From: JAKZVK01 sp965237575
GTDB lineage: Bacteria; Acidobacteriota; Terriglobia; Bryobacterales; UBA6623
Direction of reading: 5' to 3'
Length of the DNA stretch: 64,000 nt
NCBI GenBank assembly: GCA_965237575.1
Contig: CBDEGI010000003.1
Location: forward strand, 1,612,001-1,676,000
Shown here: in pieces, positions 35,365-45,147 of the stretch
Layout: each line of letters begins with the position of its first letter
Numbering within the stretch: position 1 is the stretch's first letter
The notes under the pieces: generated by a model
Databases searched by the model: none
What the model saw: the letters and a program-made list of their open reading frames with translations, nothing else
What the model was told of the DNA's origin: nothing
Made by a program: the position numbers and the translations under genes

Positions 35365-37248
35365 ATGGAAGTAGAAACGCGCGTGCCGGCAAAAACCCGT
35401 ACCCTGCTTACCGGGTTCATCTTACTTGCGGTTGTCTTTGTCACACAACCGGCCCCGGCAGGGGAGGTCAAATTCCCCGAGGCCCCGCCGCCACAAAACG
35501 ACGTCACGATCGACAACTTGGTCCCGGTCCCCATGCGGACCAACTGACGGCACGATCCTCTACGCCGACGTTTACCTGCCGGCCGTCGAAGGCCGGCACC
35601 CGGTGCTCGTTGCGCGAACCCCCTACAGCACCGAGCGCTACCCCAGCGTATACAAGGAAGCGCTCTTCTACGCCCGGCGCGGCTACGCCTACGTCTACCA
35701 GGACGTGCGAGGGCGCCATCAGTCCGAGGGCAAGTGGGAGCCCTTTCGAGATGACATCGAGGATGGCTACGACACCGTCGAGTGGGCCGCCCAGCAGCCT
35801 TGGTCAAACGGCAAGGTAGCTATGCAGGGGCACTCCTATGGCGGCCACGTCCAATGGCGCGCGGCGATGGCCTCGCCCCCTGACCTCGTGACCATGTTCC
35901 CCTTGGTAGCCTCCACCAGCCTCTACCACGACTGGATCACCCTCAACGGCGCATGGCGGCTCTCGTTCAACTTCGGCTGGGGGACGGTGCGGCAGGACTC
36001 GCGCATCATGCAGAACGTCGGGCCCCACACGATGCCAGGCGGCCGCATCATGCAGAACGTCGGGCCCCACACGATGCCAGGCGGCCCATCAGCTACGACG
36101 ATGTGATCTGGAGCTTCCCGCTCAACAAAATGCAGCAACGCGTCGGCCGCTACGATCAGTTCTACAAAGACTGGCTGGCGCACCCCGACTACGACGACTA
36201 CTGGAAGAAGATTAACGTCGAAGAGATGTTCGACAAGATCGGCATTCCCGTCCACACGCTGGGCGGCTGGTTCGACATCTTCAGCCAAGGGACCCTTCGC
36301 GGATACGTCGGCGTGAGCCACCACGGCAAGACCGAGGTCGCTCGCAAGAAGAGCCACCTGACGATCGGCGCCTGGGGACATAGCCCGTCACGCAGCGTCG
36401 GGGATCTCGATTTCGGCGAGCACGGTTACGCCAGCCGCGACGCGCTGCAACTGCACTGGTACGACTATTGGCTCAAGGGCATCGACAACGGCCTCGACAA
36501 AGAGCCGCCGGTTCGGCTGTTCGTGATGGGGAGAAACGCGTGGAGGTACGAGAACGAATACCCGCTTGCGCGGACTCAGTCCAAGAAGCTCTACTTCCAC
36601 AGCGGCGGCCGCGCCAACAGCTACCGCGGCGACGGACGCCTCTCGTGGGAGGAGCCCGCGGCCGACGCAACGCCCGATCGCTACACCTACGATCCCGACA
36701 TGCCGGTACCGACCGTGGGCGGGAACAACTGCTGCGGTACGCCTACGCGCTCCGGTCCCCGTGATCAGAAAGAAGTGGAGAGCCGGAATGACGTCTTGGT
36801 CTACACGTCCGATTTCCTGGAGGAAGAGATCGAGGTCACCGGCCCTGTGGAAGTCGTTCTCTACGCCTCGACCGACGCGGTGGACACGGACTTCGTCGCC
36901 AAGCTCGTGGACGTCTATCCCGACGGCAAGGCGTACAACATGGCCGAGGGCCTGCTGCGCGCCCGCTACCGCGAAGGCCTGAGCAAACCCGCGCTACTTG
37001 AACCGGGCAAAGTGTACGCACTCGAAATAGACCTGGTGGGTACAAGCGTGGCTTTTCAACCGGGACATCGCATCCGAGTCGACATCACGAGCAGCCATTT
37101 CCCGCAGTTCGACCGCAACCCCAACACTGGAGAGCCGTTCGGAACCGGCACAGCCGTGAAGCGGGCCCGCCAAACCGTCCATCACTCGAGCCGTCAGCCG
37201 TCACACATCCTGCTGCCGGTGATTCCCCCCGGTGATTCCCCCAGGTGA
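35365..37248 (+). pseudogene. CocE/NonD-family hydrolase with two frameshifts
   Basis: The gene reads as one exported X-Pro dipeptidyl-peptidase/cocaine-esterase-type hydrolase across three segments. A signal peptide (hydrophobic core TLLTGFILLAVVFVTQ) lies in the first. One extra base near 35547 shifts the frame before DGTILYADVYLPA; one missing C near 36086 restores it before ISYDDVIWSFPL. The catalytic serine is in GHSYGG, the His in GAWGHS, and the C-terminal jelly-roll domain is complete to PSHILLPVIP. Both shifts are single-base changes, so the break may be real decay or an assembly error. A 42 bp tandem duplication and a 13 bp tandem repeat at the stop are inside it. Confidence 0.8.
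36002..36085 (+). repeat. Exact 42 bp tandem duplication inside the hydrolase gene
   Basis: Two identical 42-base copies (36002-36043, 36044-36085) encode RIMQNVGPHTMPGG twice. The unit is 14 codons so it does not itself shift the frame, but a base is missing immediately after copy two. Confidence 0.9.
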
Positions 37249-37266
37249 TTCCCCCAGGTGATTCAC
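37218..37266 (+). repeat. 13 bp tandem repeat over the hydrolase stop codon
   Basis: GGTGATTCCCCC(C/A) occurs three times in a row (37218, 37231, 37244) plus a partial fourth copy. It extends the protein past the family's usual VIP ending and supplies the stop in the third copy. Confidence 0.85.
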
Positions 37267-37375
37267 TGTGAAAGGCCGTTCGCAACTCAGTTCGTGGTGT
37301 GGTATTAACCGGGCACATGGGTAACACATGATGCCAAGCCTTCTACGGAAACCCGAACTGGGACGATACCTCACG

Positions 37376-38111
37376 CTACGCCGGCGCAGCCGTCGTGAAC
37401 CAATCCTCGGGCAACTGGCCCTCGGGCAGTAAATCACCCTTCTCTAGATAGCGGGTCTTGTGCGCGAACTTGGCGGCGTGCGGGTCGTGGGTGACGATGA
37501 TGATCGTCTTGCCGTGCTGTTCGTTGAGGAGCGAGAGGATCGTCAACACCTCTTTGGCGGAGGCGGCGTCGAGGTCGCCCGTGCTCGTCGGCCAGGATGA
37601 TCGCCGGATCGGTGACGATGGCGCGGGCGATCGCCACGCGCTGCTCCTGTCCGCCGGAGAGCTGCCGCGGATAGTGATCGACTCGATCGCTCAGACCGAC
37701 GATGTCGAGGGCGGTCCTGGCGTTCTCGAGACGGTCCTTTTTGCTCAGGTTGGTGAGCAGCAGGGGCAGCGCGACGTTCTCGAGCGCGGTCAGGACAGGG
37801 ATCAAGTTGAAGGTCTGGAACACGTAGCCGATGTTACGGCTGCGCCAGGCGGCTAGCTCCTTCTCACCCATCCTGGTAATATCGTCGCCCTGCACCGTCA
37901 ACCGCCCCGCTGTGGGACGGTCGATGCCGGCTACCAGGTGCAACAGGGTCGATTTACCCGAACCCGAAGGCCCCATCAACGCCAGGAATTCCGAGCGCGG
38001 GATCACAAGGTCCACCTCATTGAGGGCCAGCACGCTGAACTCGTCGCGCCGGTACTCTTTGACGATTCCCTCCAAGTGGGCGGCTTGGGTGCTGACGGCT
38101 GCTTCGCTCAT
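37376..38111 (-). pseudogene. MacB/LolD-type ABC transporter ATPase, frameshifted
   Basis: The reading frame starts at 38111 and shows Walker A GPSGSGKST, the Q-loop, signature LSGGQEQRVAIARAI and Walker B IILADE. At about 37580-37584 the expected LADEPTGDLD loses two bases: GACGAG is followed by CACGGGCGAC. In the shifted frame the rest reads perfectly (DLDAASAKEVLTILSLLNE, IIIVTHDPHAAKFAHKTRYL) to a stop at 37376, giving about 244 residues in all. So the gene is either freshly inactivated or miscalled in a C run. It overlaps the adaptor gene as ATGA and belongs with two FtsX-type permeases upstream. Confidence 0.85.
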
Positions 38112-39472
38112 GAGGCTCCCCGGGGGTCTTTGAGTATGACCGCATCGCCGGCTTCGAGATCAGGCGGCGGCGAGAGGATCAGATCCTCGCCACCGACGAG
38201 ACCCTCGCCGATCTCCACGCCGCGGGAGGTCGTTTGCCGTACCGCTACGTCTCGCTGTACGGCCCGTCCGTCGAGCAGCACGAAGACGGAGCTGCCATTG
38301 ACCAGAGCGGCGGTGGGAATCGTGATCGAGGCACGGGCGGCGGCCCCCTGTGGCTGCTCCTCCGCAAGAAAGGCGACGTTGGCGTTCATCTCCGGGCGCA
38401 GGTAAGAGTCCGGCTCGAGGACTTGCACCTTGACCTGCACCGTGGCCTTCTGGCGGTCGGCCTCGGGCGACAGCTCGACGATCTCGCTCTCGTACTTGCG
38501 GTCGGGAAAGGCATCGGTGGCGACGATCGCTCGCTGCCCCATGGAGAGTTTGGCGAAGTCGTCCTGGCTGATGTCGAGCTCGACTTGCAGGTCGTCGAGG
38601 TCGGCCAGCGAGACGACGAACCCTTTCGCGCCACGCTCGCCGACGAAGCTGGTGGTGATGAACTCGCCTACCTCGATATTGCGCTCGAGAATGGTGCCCG
38701 TGACCGGCGCTCGAATCACCGTGGCGTCGACCAGCGTCTGGGCGTAGGCCACTTCGCCCTCGGCCTGTTCGACCTGGCCGCGAACGGAGTCGATCTGCTC
38801 CTTGCGAGGGCCGATGCGCGCCAACTCGTACGCACGGTCGAGCGAGTTCACGCGCGCCTGCTGCGAATCGAAGCGCGCCTTCGCGTTATCGAATTCCTGT
38901 TTGGAGCTTACACCCTCTTTGAAGAGCGTTTCGGATCGCTGGAGATCGATGCGCGCGTTAACCAAGTCGGCCTTGGCTTCGTCGAGGTTCGCGTTGGCTA
39001 ACTGAATCTCCTCGGGACGAGAGCCGGCTTCCAACTCCGCCAGCCGCGCCCGAAGCGCCGCCAAACTGCCCGCGGCTTGGCGAAGGCGGGCCCGATACTC
39101 ATCGTCTTCGAGGCGCACGATCGCTTCGCCCTTCGTCACGCGATCGCCTTTCTCGACGCCGATCCACGCCGCCCTACCGAGCACCTTCGAGGCGACCTCG
39201 ATCTTGTGATGCGGCACGATGTAGCCGGCCGCATTGAGAACAACCCGCTCGCCGCTTCCAACGGTTTGCGCAGTGACGCGATAGGTTTCGACCTCAAGGG
39301 CGCCCACCGAGGCGAACCCGTAGCGCCAAATACCAACGGCGGCAAACAGCAGAATCCCGATGATGATCCACCACTTGGTCCAGCGTGACGATCCACTGTT
39401 GCGCCCGCGTGGTGAACGGTCGATCTTCAGACTCGCCAGGCGCTGATCAATTTTTCCCGTGTCGGCCGCCAT
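38108..39472 (-). CDS. HlyD-family periplasmic adaptor of the ABC exporter
   Basis: The 454-residue protein has one transmembrane anchor (about 34-52), a lipoyl half (GRAAWIGVEKGDRVTKGEAIVRLED), a long alpha-hairpin coiled coil (about 125-225), the second lipoyl half (VIRAPVTGTILERNIEVGEF) and a barrel domain. It would join a MacB-like ATPase/permease to an outer-membrane channel. The gene is 26 bp after a permease gene and overlaps the ATPase gene by four bases. Confidence 0.92.
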   Translation of the reverse strand: MAADTGKIDQRLASLKIDRSPRGRNSGSSRWTKWWIIIGILLFAAVGIWRYGFASVGALEVETYRVTAQTVGSGERVVLNAAGYIVPHHKIEVASKVLGRAAWIGVEKGDRVTKGEAIVRLEDDEYRARLRQAAGSLAALRARLAELEAGSRPEEIQLANANLDEAKADLVNARIDLQRSETLFKEGVSSKQEFDNAKARFDSQQARVNSLDRAYELARIGPRKEQIDSVRGQVEQAEGEVAYAQTLVDATVIRAPVTGTILERNIEVGEFITTSFVGERGAKGFVVSLADLDDLQVELDISQDDFAKLSMGQRAIVATDAFPDRKYESEIVELSPEADRQKATVQVKVQVLEPDSYLRPEMNANVAFLAEEQPQGAAARASITIPTAALVNGSSVFVLLDGRAVQRDVAVRQTTSRGVEIGEGLVGGEDLILSPPPDLEAGDAVILKDPRGAS

Positions 39473-39498
39473 GTGGGTTGTCTATTCGGAGATCTCGT

Positions 39499-40674
39499 CT
39501 AGACGTTGCGCATGGAGCCCAGGATGTCTTGCCGTGCCGCCATACGCGCCGGCAAGACGCCGCCAAGCACTCCCATGAAAGCCGCAAACCCCATGCCGAC
39601 CGCCACAGCCTGGGGCGTAATCGCGAGATCGAAGGTGGTGATGCTAAACGTCTCAAAATTGCCGATGCGGCCTCCCAGGCCGTGTAGGGGAAGCACGAGG
39701 ATGCAGCCGAGCGCGCCCCCCAGCAGCGAAAGTAGCAACGACTCCAGCAGAAACGACAGCAACACGCTGCCCCGCGAGAAACCCAGCATCCGCAGAACAC
39801 CGACCTCCCGCGACCGCCGCGCCACGGCGGCGTACATCGTGTTCATCGCCGCGAAGCTGCTGCCAATAGCCATGACGATGGCCACGAAGATCCCCAGCGC
39901 TTGCACCGGTTGGCCGGAAACCGTCTGTTTGGCATAGTAGTCCCGCTCGCCAATGGCTTCGAGCAACAGGCGTTGATCGTCGGAGACGCTGTTGATGAGA
40001 GCCGCGGCGCTTACTTCGTCCGCGGCGCGAATGAGCGCCGTACTGAGCGTGCCGCCTCGGCCGAGATCGACGGCCAGCAGGTTCGCGTCCGCCCAAATCT
40101 CGCTGTTGAACGCGGACGCGCCCGCGTCGAAAACACCGACGACTTCCCACTCCCCTCGGCCGAAGTTCAACGTGTCGCCGATGGACGTGCCTTCGTTGCC
40201 TTCGAAGATTCCGCGGCCGACCGTGACTTCCCGCCGCCCGGGCGAGAACCAGCGGCCCCGCGCGATCTTCAGAGTTCCGGCCCGCTCGCGCAACCGTACG
40301 CCCATGGGCGGCAGGCCGCGCACGTTCACGTTGGCCACATCATCGGGGCTGCCTCGAAACGGCAAGTTGAACACGGTGAGAACCTCGAGCGAGGCCATGG
40401 GCTCGCCGGCATCCTGGGCGATCCCTTCGAGGAATTTCAGGTTCTGGAACTGCTCGCGCGTGACCGTGCTGTTCAACTCGGCGGTCGAGCCTTGGCGCAT
40501 CACGATGACGTGTAGCGGGTCGCCGGTCACGGCGAGGGCGCCGTTCAGCCCGTCCACTAGCGCCATGATGCCGACCAACACCGCCACGGATAGCGCCACG
40601 CCCAGGGCCGTCATCGCGGTCGTCGTCTTGCGGACGAGCAGGTTCCGCCAGTTATAAGAGATCGGGATCCGCAT
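39499..40674 (-). CDS. FtsX/MacB-type ABC transporter permease
   Basis: A 391-residue protein with the MacB topology: TM1 (about 17-40), a periplasmic domain of about 220 residues, then three helices near the C-terminus starting at VSGQPVQALGIFVAIVMAIGSSFAAMNTMYAAVARRSREVG. It has the conserved cytoplasmic REVGVLRMLGFSRG loop. It is the second of two permeases in the operon; neither carries a fused ATPase. Confidence 0.9.
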   Translation of the reverse strand: MRIPISYNWRNLLVRKTTTAMTALGVALSVAVLVGIMALVDGLNGALAVTGDPLHVIVMRQGSTAELNSTVTREQFQNLKFLEGIAQDAGEPMASLEVLTVFNLPFRGSPDDVANVNVRGLPPMGVRLRERAGTLKIARGRWFSPGRREVTVGRGIFEGNEGTSIGDTLNFGRGEWEVVGVFDAGASAFNSEIWADANLLAVDLGRGGTLSTALIRAADEVSAAALINSVSDDQRLLLEAIGERDYYAKQTVSGQPVQALGIFVAIVMAIGSSFAAMNTMYAAVARRSREVGVLRMLGFSRGSVLLSFLLESLLLSLLGGALGCILVLPLHGLGGRIGNFETFSITTFDLAITPQAVAVGMGFAAFMGVLGGVLPARMAARQDILGSMRNV

Positions 40675-40681
40675 GAGATCG

Positions 40682-41830
40682 TCAGCCGGTGTGCCGCAAG
40701 GCGTCGGTCACTCGGGTACGCGCCGCCAGCGTCGCGGGGATCACCGAGCTCACCACGCCGATCAGCAAAGCAACCACAAGGCAGAACGGCACACCCCACC
40801 AGGGCATGACCAGCCCCTCGAAGAACGCGACCAACATTTCTGACGCCCCCAGTGTCACACCATAGGCCAGGGCCGTTCCCAACAGCCCGCCGAGCAGGGC
40901 GATCAAGACGGCTTCGGTGATGATCATCCCCAGAATCGTGTTCGACGTGAAGCCGAGCGTCTTCAACACGCCGATTTCTTGAATGCGCTCGCGAACCGAC
41001 ATCGCCACCGTGTTCCCCGACACCACCAAGATCGTAAACACCACGGCCCCGGCGATACTCATCAGGAACAGCTTTACGTTGCCGAGTTGGCTGACGAAAG
41101 CAAGCTGAAAGGCCCGCTCGGTCTCGGTCTTGGTCGGCTGGGGTGCGTTCTTGAACATGGCGTCGACGGCTTGCGCGACCCGCGGCACCGCCTCGGCGGA
41201 GCCGACACGAAGGTAGTAGGTGCCGACTGCTCCTCTCCACTCTTCCGGCAAACTCTCTTCGAAGTACTTGAAGTGAAAGAAGCTGTTGTTGTCTTCCGGC
41301 CCGTCGAAGATGGCCCGCACCACGAGGTCGAGGTTCATCGGGTAGATGTCGCCAACCAGCGTAAAGCGGTCGCCGAGCTTCAACCCGGTTCGATTGACAA
41401 CCGAGCGGCCGATCGCGATGCCCTGCCGGTCGCGAATCCAGGCCTGATACTGGTCCTCGGGGATATCCACCTCGGTGAGGACCTGAAAGATCGCCTCCGG
41501 GTCGACGGCAAAGCGCGCAAAGAATTCCTCGGGCCGGTTGTCCTTGTACTGGCCGCCGAACCACGAGAACTTGGTCACCTGCTCGACCCCGTCGATTGCC
41601 CGAATACGGCTTTCGTACGCCTGCGGCAACTCCATCGCGAGAGAGACCCGGTGACGGACGATCAACCGCAGAGCTTCGTCCGGCGCGGCGTCACGGAAGT
41701 AGAACGCCGAATAGACCGCGAGCAAGATTCCCACCAGCGACAGCGATACGGTGATGCTCGCCACCGTGAGGATGGTTCGGCGGCGATTTCGCAGCAGGTT
41801 TTTCAGCGTCAACGGGATGAATTTAAGCAT
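40682..41830 (-). CDS. FtsX/MacB-type ABC transporter permease
   Basis: The first gene of the operon, 382 residues. TM1 is at about 17-42, a periplasmic MacB-PCD domain follows (about 45-260), then three C-terminal helices with the loop RERIQEIGVLKTLGFTSN. It is 7 bp before the second permease, with which it probably forms a heterodimer. Order permease-permease-adaptor-ATPase fits export of a lipid, peptide or drug-like substrate. Confidence 0.9.
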   Translation of the reverse strand: MLKFIPLTLKNLLRNRRRTILTVASITVSLSLVGILLAVYSAFYFRDAAPDEALRLIVRHRVSLAMELPQAYESRIRAIDGVEQVTKFSWFGGQYKDNRPEEFFARFAVDPEAIFQVLTEVDIPEDQYQAWIRDRQGIAIGRSVVNRTGLKLGDRFTLVGDIYPMNLDLVVRAIFDGPEDNNSFFHFKYFEESLPEEWRGAVGTYYLRVGSAEAVPRVAQAVDAMFKNAPQPTKTETERAFQLAFVSQLGNVKLFLMSIAGAVVFTILVVSGNTVAMSVRERIQEIGVLKTLGFTSNTILGMIITEAVLIALLGGLLGTALAYGVTLGASEMLVAFFEGLVMPWWGVPFCLVVALLIGVVSSVIPATLAARTRVTDALRHTG

Positions 41831-41889
41831 CAGGACCCGAAAAATCCATCATAACAAGCCGCCCCGATGAGCCCGGTTGAACACCCCTC

Positions 41890-41934
41890 GTGGCGCGGGC
41901 CTCCTGGCCTGCAGCGTCGACCTCCGGGTCGACG
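41890..41934. repeat. Double-hairpin intergenic repeat
   Basis: Two adjacent short stems, GCGGGCC/GGCCTGC and CGTCGACC/GGTCGACG, lie between the ABC permease and mutase genes. The start GTGGCG resembles the hairpin at 29056-29086. Confidence 0.5.
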
Positions 41935-42009
41935 TCTTCGCCTCCTACCAATCCGGTGCGATTCGCCCGCGCCCGCAGCGCAAGCCGCCGGTTCATGCAC
42001 GGCTTACGC

Positions 42010-42435
42010 TCAACCCCCCCTGCGCGGCGGCCGGTTCTCGCGGATGAACTCGATGATGGAATCAAGGGACGAGCCGGGCTGGAACGTCGCGGCGACACCC
42101 AACGCCTTCAACTCGGCCATGTCGGCGTCGGGGATGATGCCGCCGAGCACGACCTTCACATCGTCCATGCCCTTCTCGCGAAGCAGCTCCATCACCCGCG
42201 GCACGATCACAGTGTGCGCGCCGGAGAGAATCGACAGGCCGATGAACTCGACATCCTCCTGCAGCGCTGCGCTGACGATCTGCTCGGGCGTCTGTCTCAG
42301 GCCGGTGTAGATCACTTCCATACCGGCATCTCGCAAGGCACGGGCAATTACCTTGGCGCCGCGGTCATGACCGTCGAGACCGGGCTTGGCCACCAGGACG
42401 CGGATCGGGTGGACGGGTGAAGACTCGGCACTCAT
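42010..42435 (-). CDS. Methylmalonyl-CoA mutase, B12-binding (small) subunit
   Basis: A 141-residue stand-alone cobalamin-binding domain. RVLVAKPGLDGHDRGAKVI contains the DxHxxG motif whose His is the lower axial cobalt ligand; ISILSGAHT and LGGIIPDAD are the Ser and GG loops. It partners the large subunit encoded 5 bp upstream to convert methylmalonyl-CoA to succinyl-CoA. The tail (PPRRGG) is short and basic. Confidence 0.93.
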   Translation of the reverse strand: MSAESSPVHPIRVLVAKPGLDGHDRGAKVIARALRDAGMEVIYTGLRQTPEQIVSAALQEDVEFIGLSILSGAHTVIVPRVMELLREKGMDDVKVVLGGIIPDADMAELKALGVAATFQPGSSLDSIIEFIRENRPPRRGG

Positions 42436-42440
42436 CGGTT

Positions 42441-44072
42441 TCAGACCTGGACACTCTCCTCGTACACGCCGAAGACGCCGCGCAACACGTCACACATCTC
42501 CCCCAGCGTCGCATAGGCTCGCACCGCGTCGAGAATCGGCGGCATCAGGTTTGTGTCGCTCTCGGCGGCCTGACGCAACGCCTGCAAGCCGCGCTCGACC
42601 GCAGCGTTATCCCGCTCGCGCCGCAGCCGCTCCAGCTTTTGCACTTGCTCCTCGGCGACTTTCTTGTCGATGTAGAGCGTTTCGATGGGCTGATCCTCCT
42701 CGTCCGCGTAGGCGTTCACGCCCACGATCAGCCGCCTGCGCTCTTCGACCGCGCGCTGGAACTCGTAACTCGACCGCGCAATCTCCGCCTGCGGATACCC
42801 CTTCTCCACCGCCGCGACCATCCCGCCCATCGCGTCGATCTTGTCGAACTCGTCGAAGCACTCTCTCTCGAGATCGAGCGTCAGCCGCTCCACGTAGTAG
42901 CTGCCGGCGAAAGGATCGGCCGTCTCAGTCACGCCGGTCTCGTGCGCCAGCACCTGCTGGGTACGCAGCGCGAGCAGGGCCGCCTCTTCGGTGGGTAGCG
43001 CGTAGGCCTCGTCAAGCGAGTTGGTGTGAAGCGACTGCGTCCCGCCCAGCACCGCCGCCATGGCTTGCACGGCCGTTCTAACCAGGTTGACCTGGGGCTG
43101 CTGCGCCGTGAGCGAGACTCCGGCCGTTTGAGCGTGAAAGCGCAGCCGCTGTGAGCGCTGGTCCTTCGCCCCGAAGCGGTCCCGCATCACCTGGGCCCAG
43201 ATCTTTCTCGCGGCACGGAACTTTGCGATCTCCTCGAAGAAATCGCTGTGGACGTCGAAGAAGAAACTCAGCCGCGGCGCAAAGCGGTCGACGTCGAGCG
43301 CACGCTCGAGCGCCCACGTCACATACGCGATGGCCGCCCCCAGCGTGAACGCCAACTCTTGGACCGCCGTCGCGCCCGCTTCCCGGATGTGGTAGCCGCT
43401 GATCGAGATGGGATTGAATCGCGGCGCGTGCTCAGCCCCAAACTCGAGCGTATCCACCACCAGCCGCATCGACGGGCGCGGCGGGTAAATGTACTCCTTC
43501 TGCGCCATGTACTCCTTGAGGATGTCGTTCTGGATCGTCCCCGAAATCCGGCCCCAATCGGCACCCTGCTTCTCCGCTACCACCAGATACATGGCCCACA
43601 GAATCGCCGCCGAGGAAGTAATTGTCATCGAGGTGGTGACCTCGGCCAGCGGGATCGAGTCGAACAACTCCTCCATGTCGGCGAGTGAAGAAACCGCGAC
43701 GCCGCATTTGCCCACCTCGCCGGCCGAGAGCGGATGGTCGGCGTCGTAGCCCATCAGGGTGGGCAGGTCGAACGCGACGGACAGGCCGCTCTGGCCCTGT
43801 TCGAGCAGGTAACGATAGCGGCGGTTCGTTTCCCGCGGCGTGGCGAAGCCCGAGAACTGCCGCATAGTCCAGAGCTTGCCGCGGTACATGTCCGGATGGA
43901 TGCCGCGGGTGAAGGGATACTCGCCGGGCTCGGCTAGGTCCGCCGCGGGATCGAGGTCCGCCACGCCAGCGGGCCCATAGACCCGCTCGACCGGCGTGCC
44001 CGACAGCGTATGGGAGCGATCAGGCTGGGACTCGCGCGCAGGTACGCGCAGTGGTGTCTTCGAAGCCGCCAT
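42441..44072 (-). CDS. Methylmalonyl-CoA mutase, large (catalytic barrel) subunit
   Basis: A 543-residue acyl-CoA mutase TIM-barrel without the C-terminal B12 domain, as in archaeal and many bacterial split enzymes. FTRGIHPDMYRGKLWTMRQFSGF is the N-terminal signature; GLSVAFDLPTLMGYDADH, NPISISGYHIREAGA and GGTQSLHTNSLDEA are the conserved substrate and cobalamin-facing segments. It acts in propionate, odd-chain and branched-chain acid metabolism. No epimerase or MeaB/ArgK chaperone gene is in the window. Start at ATG 44072. Confidence 0.95.
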   Translation of the reverse strand: MAASKTPLRVPARESQPDRSHTLSGTPVERVYGPAGVADLDPAADLAEPGEYPFTRGIHPDMYRGKLWTMRQFSGFATPRETNRRYRYLLEQGQSGLSVAFDLPTLMGYDADHPLSAGEVGKCGVAVSSLADMEELFDSIPLAEVTTSMTITSSAAILWAMYLVVAEKQGADWGRISGTIQNDILKEYMAQKEYIYPPRPSMRLVVDTLEFGAEHAPRFNPISISGYHIREAGATAVQELAFTLGAAIAYVTWALERALDVDRFAPRLSFFFDVHSDFFEEIAKFRAARKIWAQVMRDRFGAKDQRSQRLRFHAQTAGVSLTAQQPQVNLVRTAVQAMAAVLGGTQSLHTNSLDEAYALPTEEAALLALRTQQVLAHETGVTETADPFAGSYYVERLTLDLERECFDEFDKIDAMGGMVAAVEKGYPQAEIARSSYEFQRAVEERRRLIVGVNAYADEEDQPIETLYIDKKVAEEQVQKLERLRRERDNAAVERGLQALRQAAESDTNLMPPILDAVRAYATLGEMCDVLRGVFGVYEESVQV

Positions 44073-44131
44073 GCCGCAATCCGTTTCTCATCAGACTACA
44101 CACGGCTGGCGATGGCAAGGGAGGACACGCC

Positions 44132-45085
44132 TCAGCGGGCCGCCAACACCGGACCCCTCGCACCAGCCGCGAAGCTGTACGGCTCGCGCCGCGGCAACGG
44201 CATGACGAACAGGGGCTTCTGCGCCGGTCCCCGGCGGGCGCTTTCGTGCAACTCGGGATAGTGCGTCAGCAACTCACCAGGCACCTCGACCCGGTCGCCC
44301 GAAGTCATTTCCATCAACTGCAAAGCGTTAACGGCGGCTTTGCCCTGGAAGTGGTTGTTGGCCACCACGTAGGTCGCGCGAGTCTGCGAGGCGACGTGCT
44401 CGACCCGCTCCTTCCACTTTTCGAGCTGCGCGTGCGTGTAGAGGTAGTTGTAGCGGGCCTGGGCGGCCTGCAACCCGCCGTGGTCGACCGGGTTCTGGCT
44501 GAAGTTGAACCACTCGTGATAGTTGCGTCCGTGAAGGCGCACGTAGCCGATCCGAGACGTCACGTGAGCCGACGGCGGCATGCAGTGGCTGAGTTGCGGC
44601 TGATCGATGTTGCAGAAACCGATGCCGTGGTCGCCGAACCAGTCGAGTGTCGATTGCGCGTTCCAGCTCGAGTGGCGCACCTCGGCCACCAGAGGGTAGT
44701 GACCGAACGCCCTCCCCAGCCGAGCCAGATACTCGCGGTTCTCGCGGGTCTGCCGGAATGAAAACGGGAACTGCATCAGCAGACAGCCGAGACGGCCGGC
44801 GTCCGCCAGCGGCGCCAGGCCTTCCGAAAACCGCAGGACGCCCTCCCGCGTCAAGCTGCGCTCATGCGTAAAGCCGCGATAGAGCTTGGCCGTGAACTGG
44901 AAGTTCTTCGCAGCCTCTACCTTCTTCACCCAAAGCCGGGCCAGTTCCGGCCGTAGCGGCTGGTAGAAGGACGTGTTGATCTCGATCACCGAGAAGAACT
45001 TCGACAGATAGGCCGCCTCGTGAAACCCGGCCCCACGGTTCCGCGGATAGACGACGCCCTTCCAATCCGGATACGACCAGTCCCA
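44132..45085 (-). pseudogene. DUF72 family protein, 5' end cut by a transposon remnant
   Basis: The DUF72 (YecE-like, TIM-barrel) sequence is continuous from WDWSYPDWKGVVYP (45085) to the stop at 44132. It includes the IEINTSFYQPL block, EVRHSSW and YVRLHGRN, close to full length. The expected first ten or so residues (ending GTS) are missing; upstream sequence is transposase-derived. The only in-frame start inside is a GTG at 44989, which would delete the first beta strand, and an in-frame stop lies at 45119-45121. It may be expressed from a fortuitous start, but it looks truncated. Confidence 0.75.
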
Positions 45086-45147
45086 CGCTCTTTGTATTCG
45101 CCTTTCGGGGTATGCACTTCACTTCCAATCCGTATGTTGGTCCGCAC

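Noticed and set aside
41831..42009. Cobalamin riboswitch near methylmalonyl-CoA mutase
   Set aside because: The region lies downstream of the mutase genes, and no conserved B12-box-like core was seen there or in the 59 bp upstream of the large subunit.
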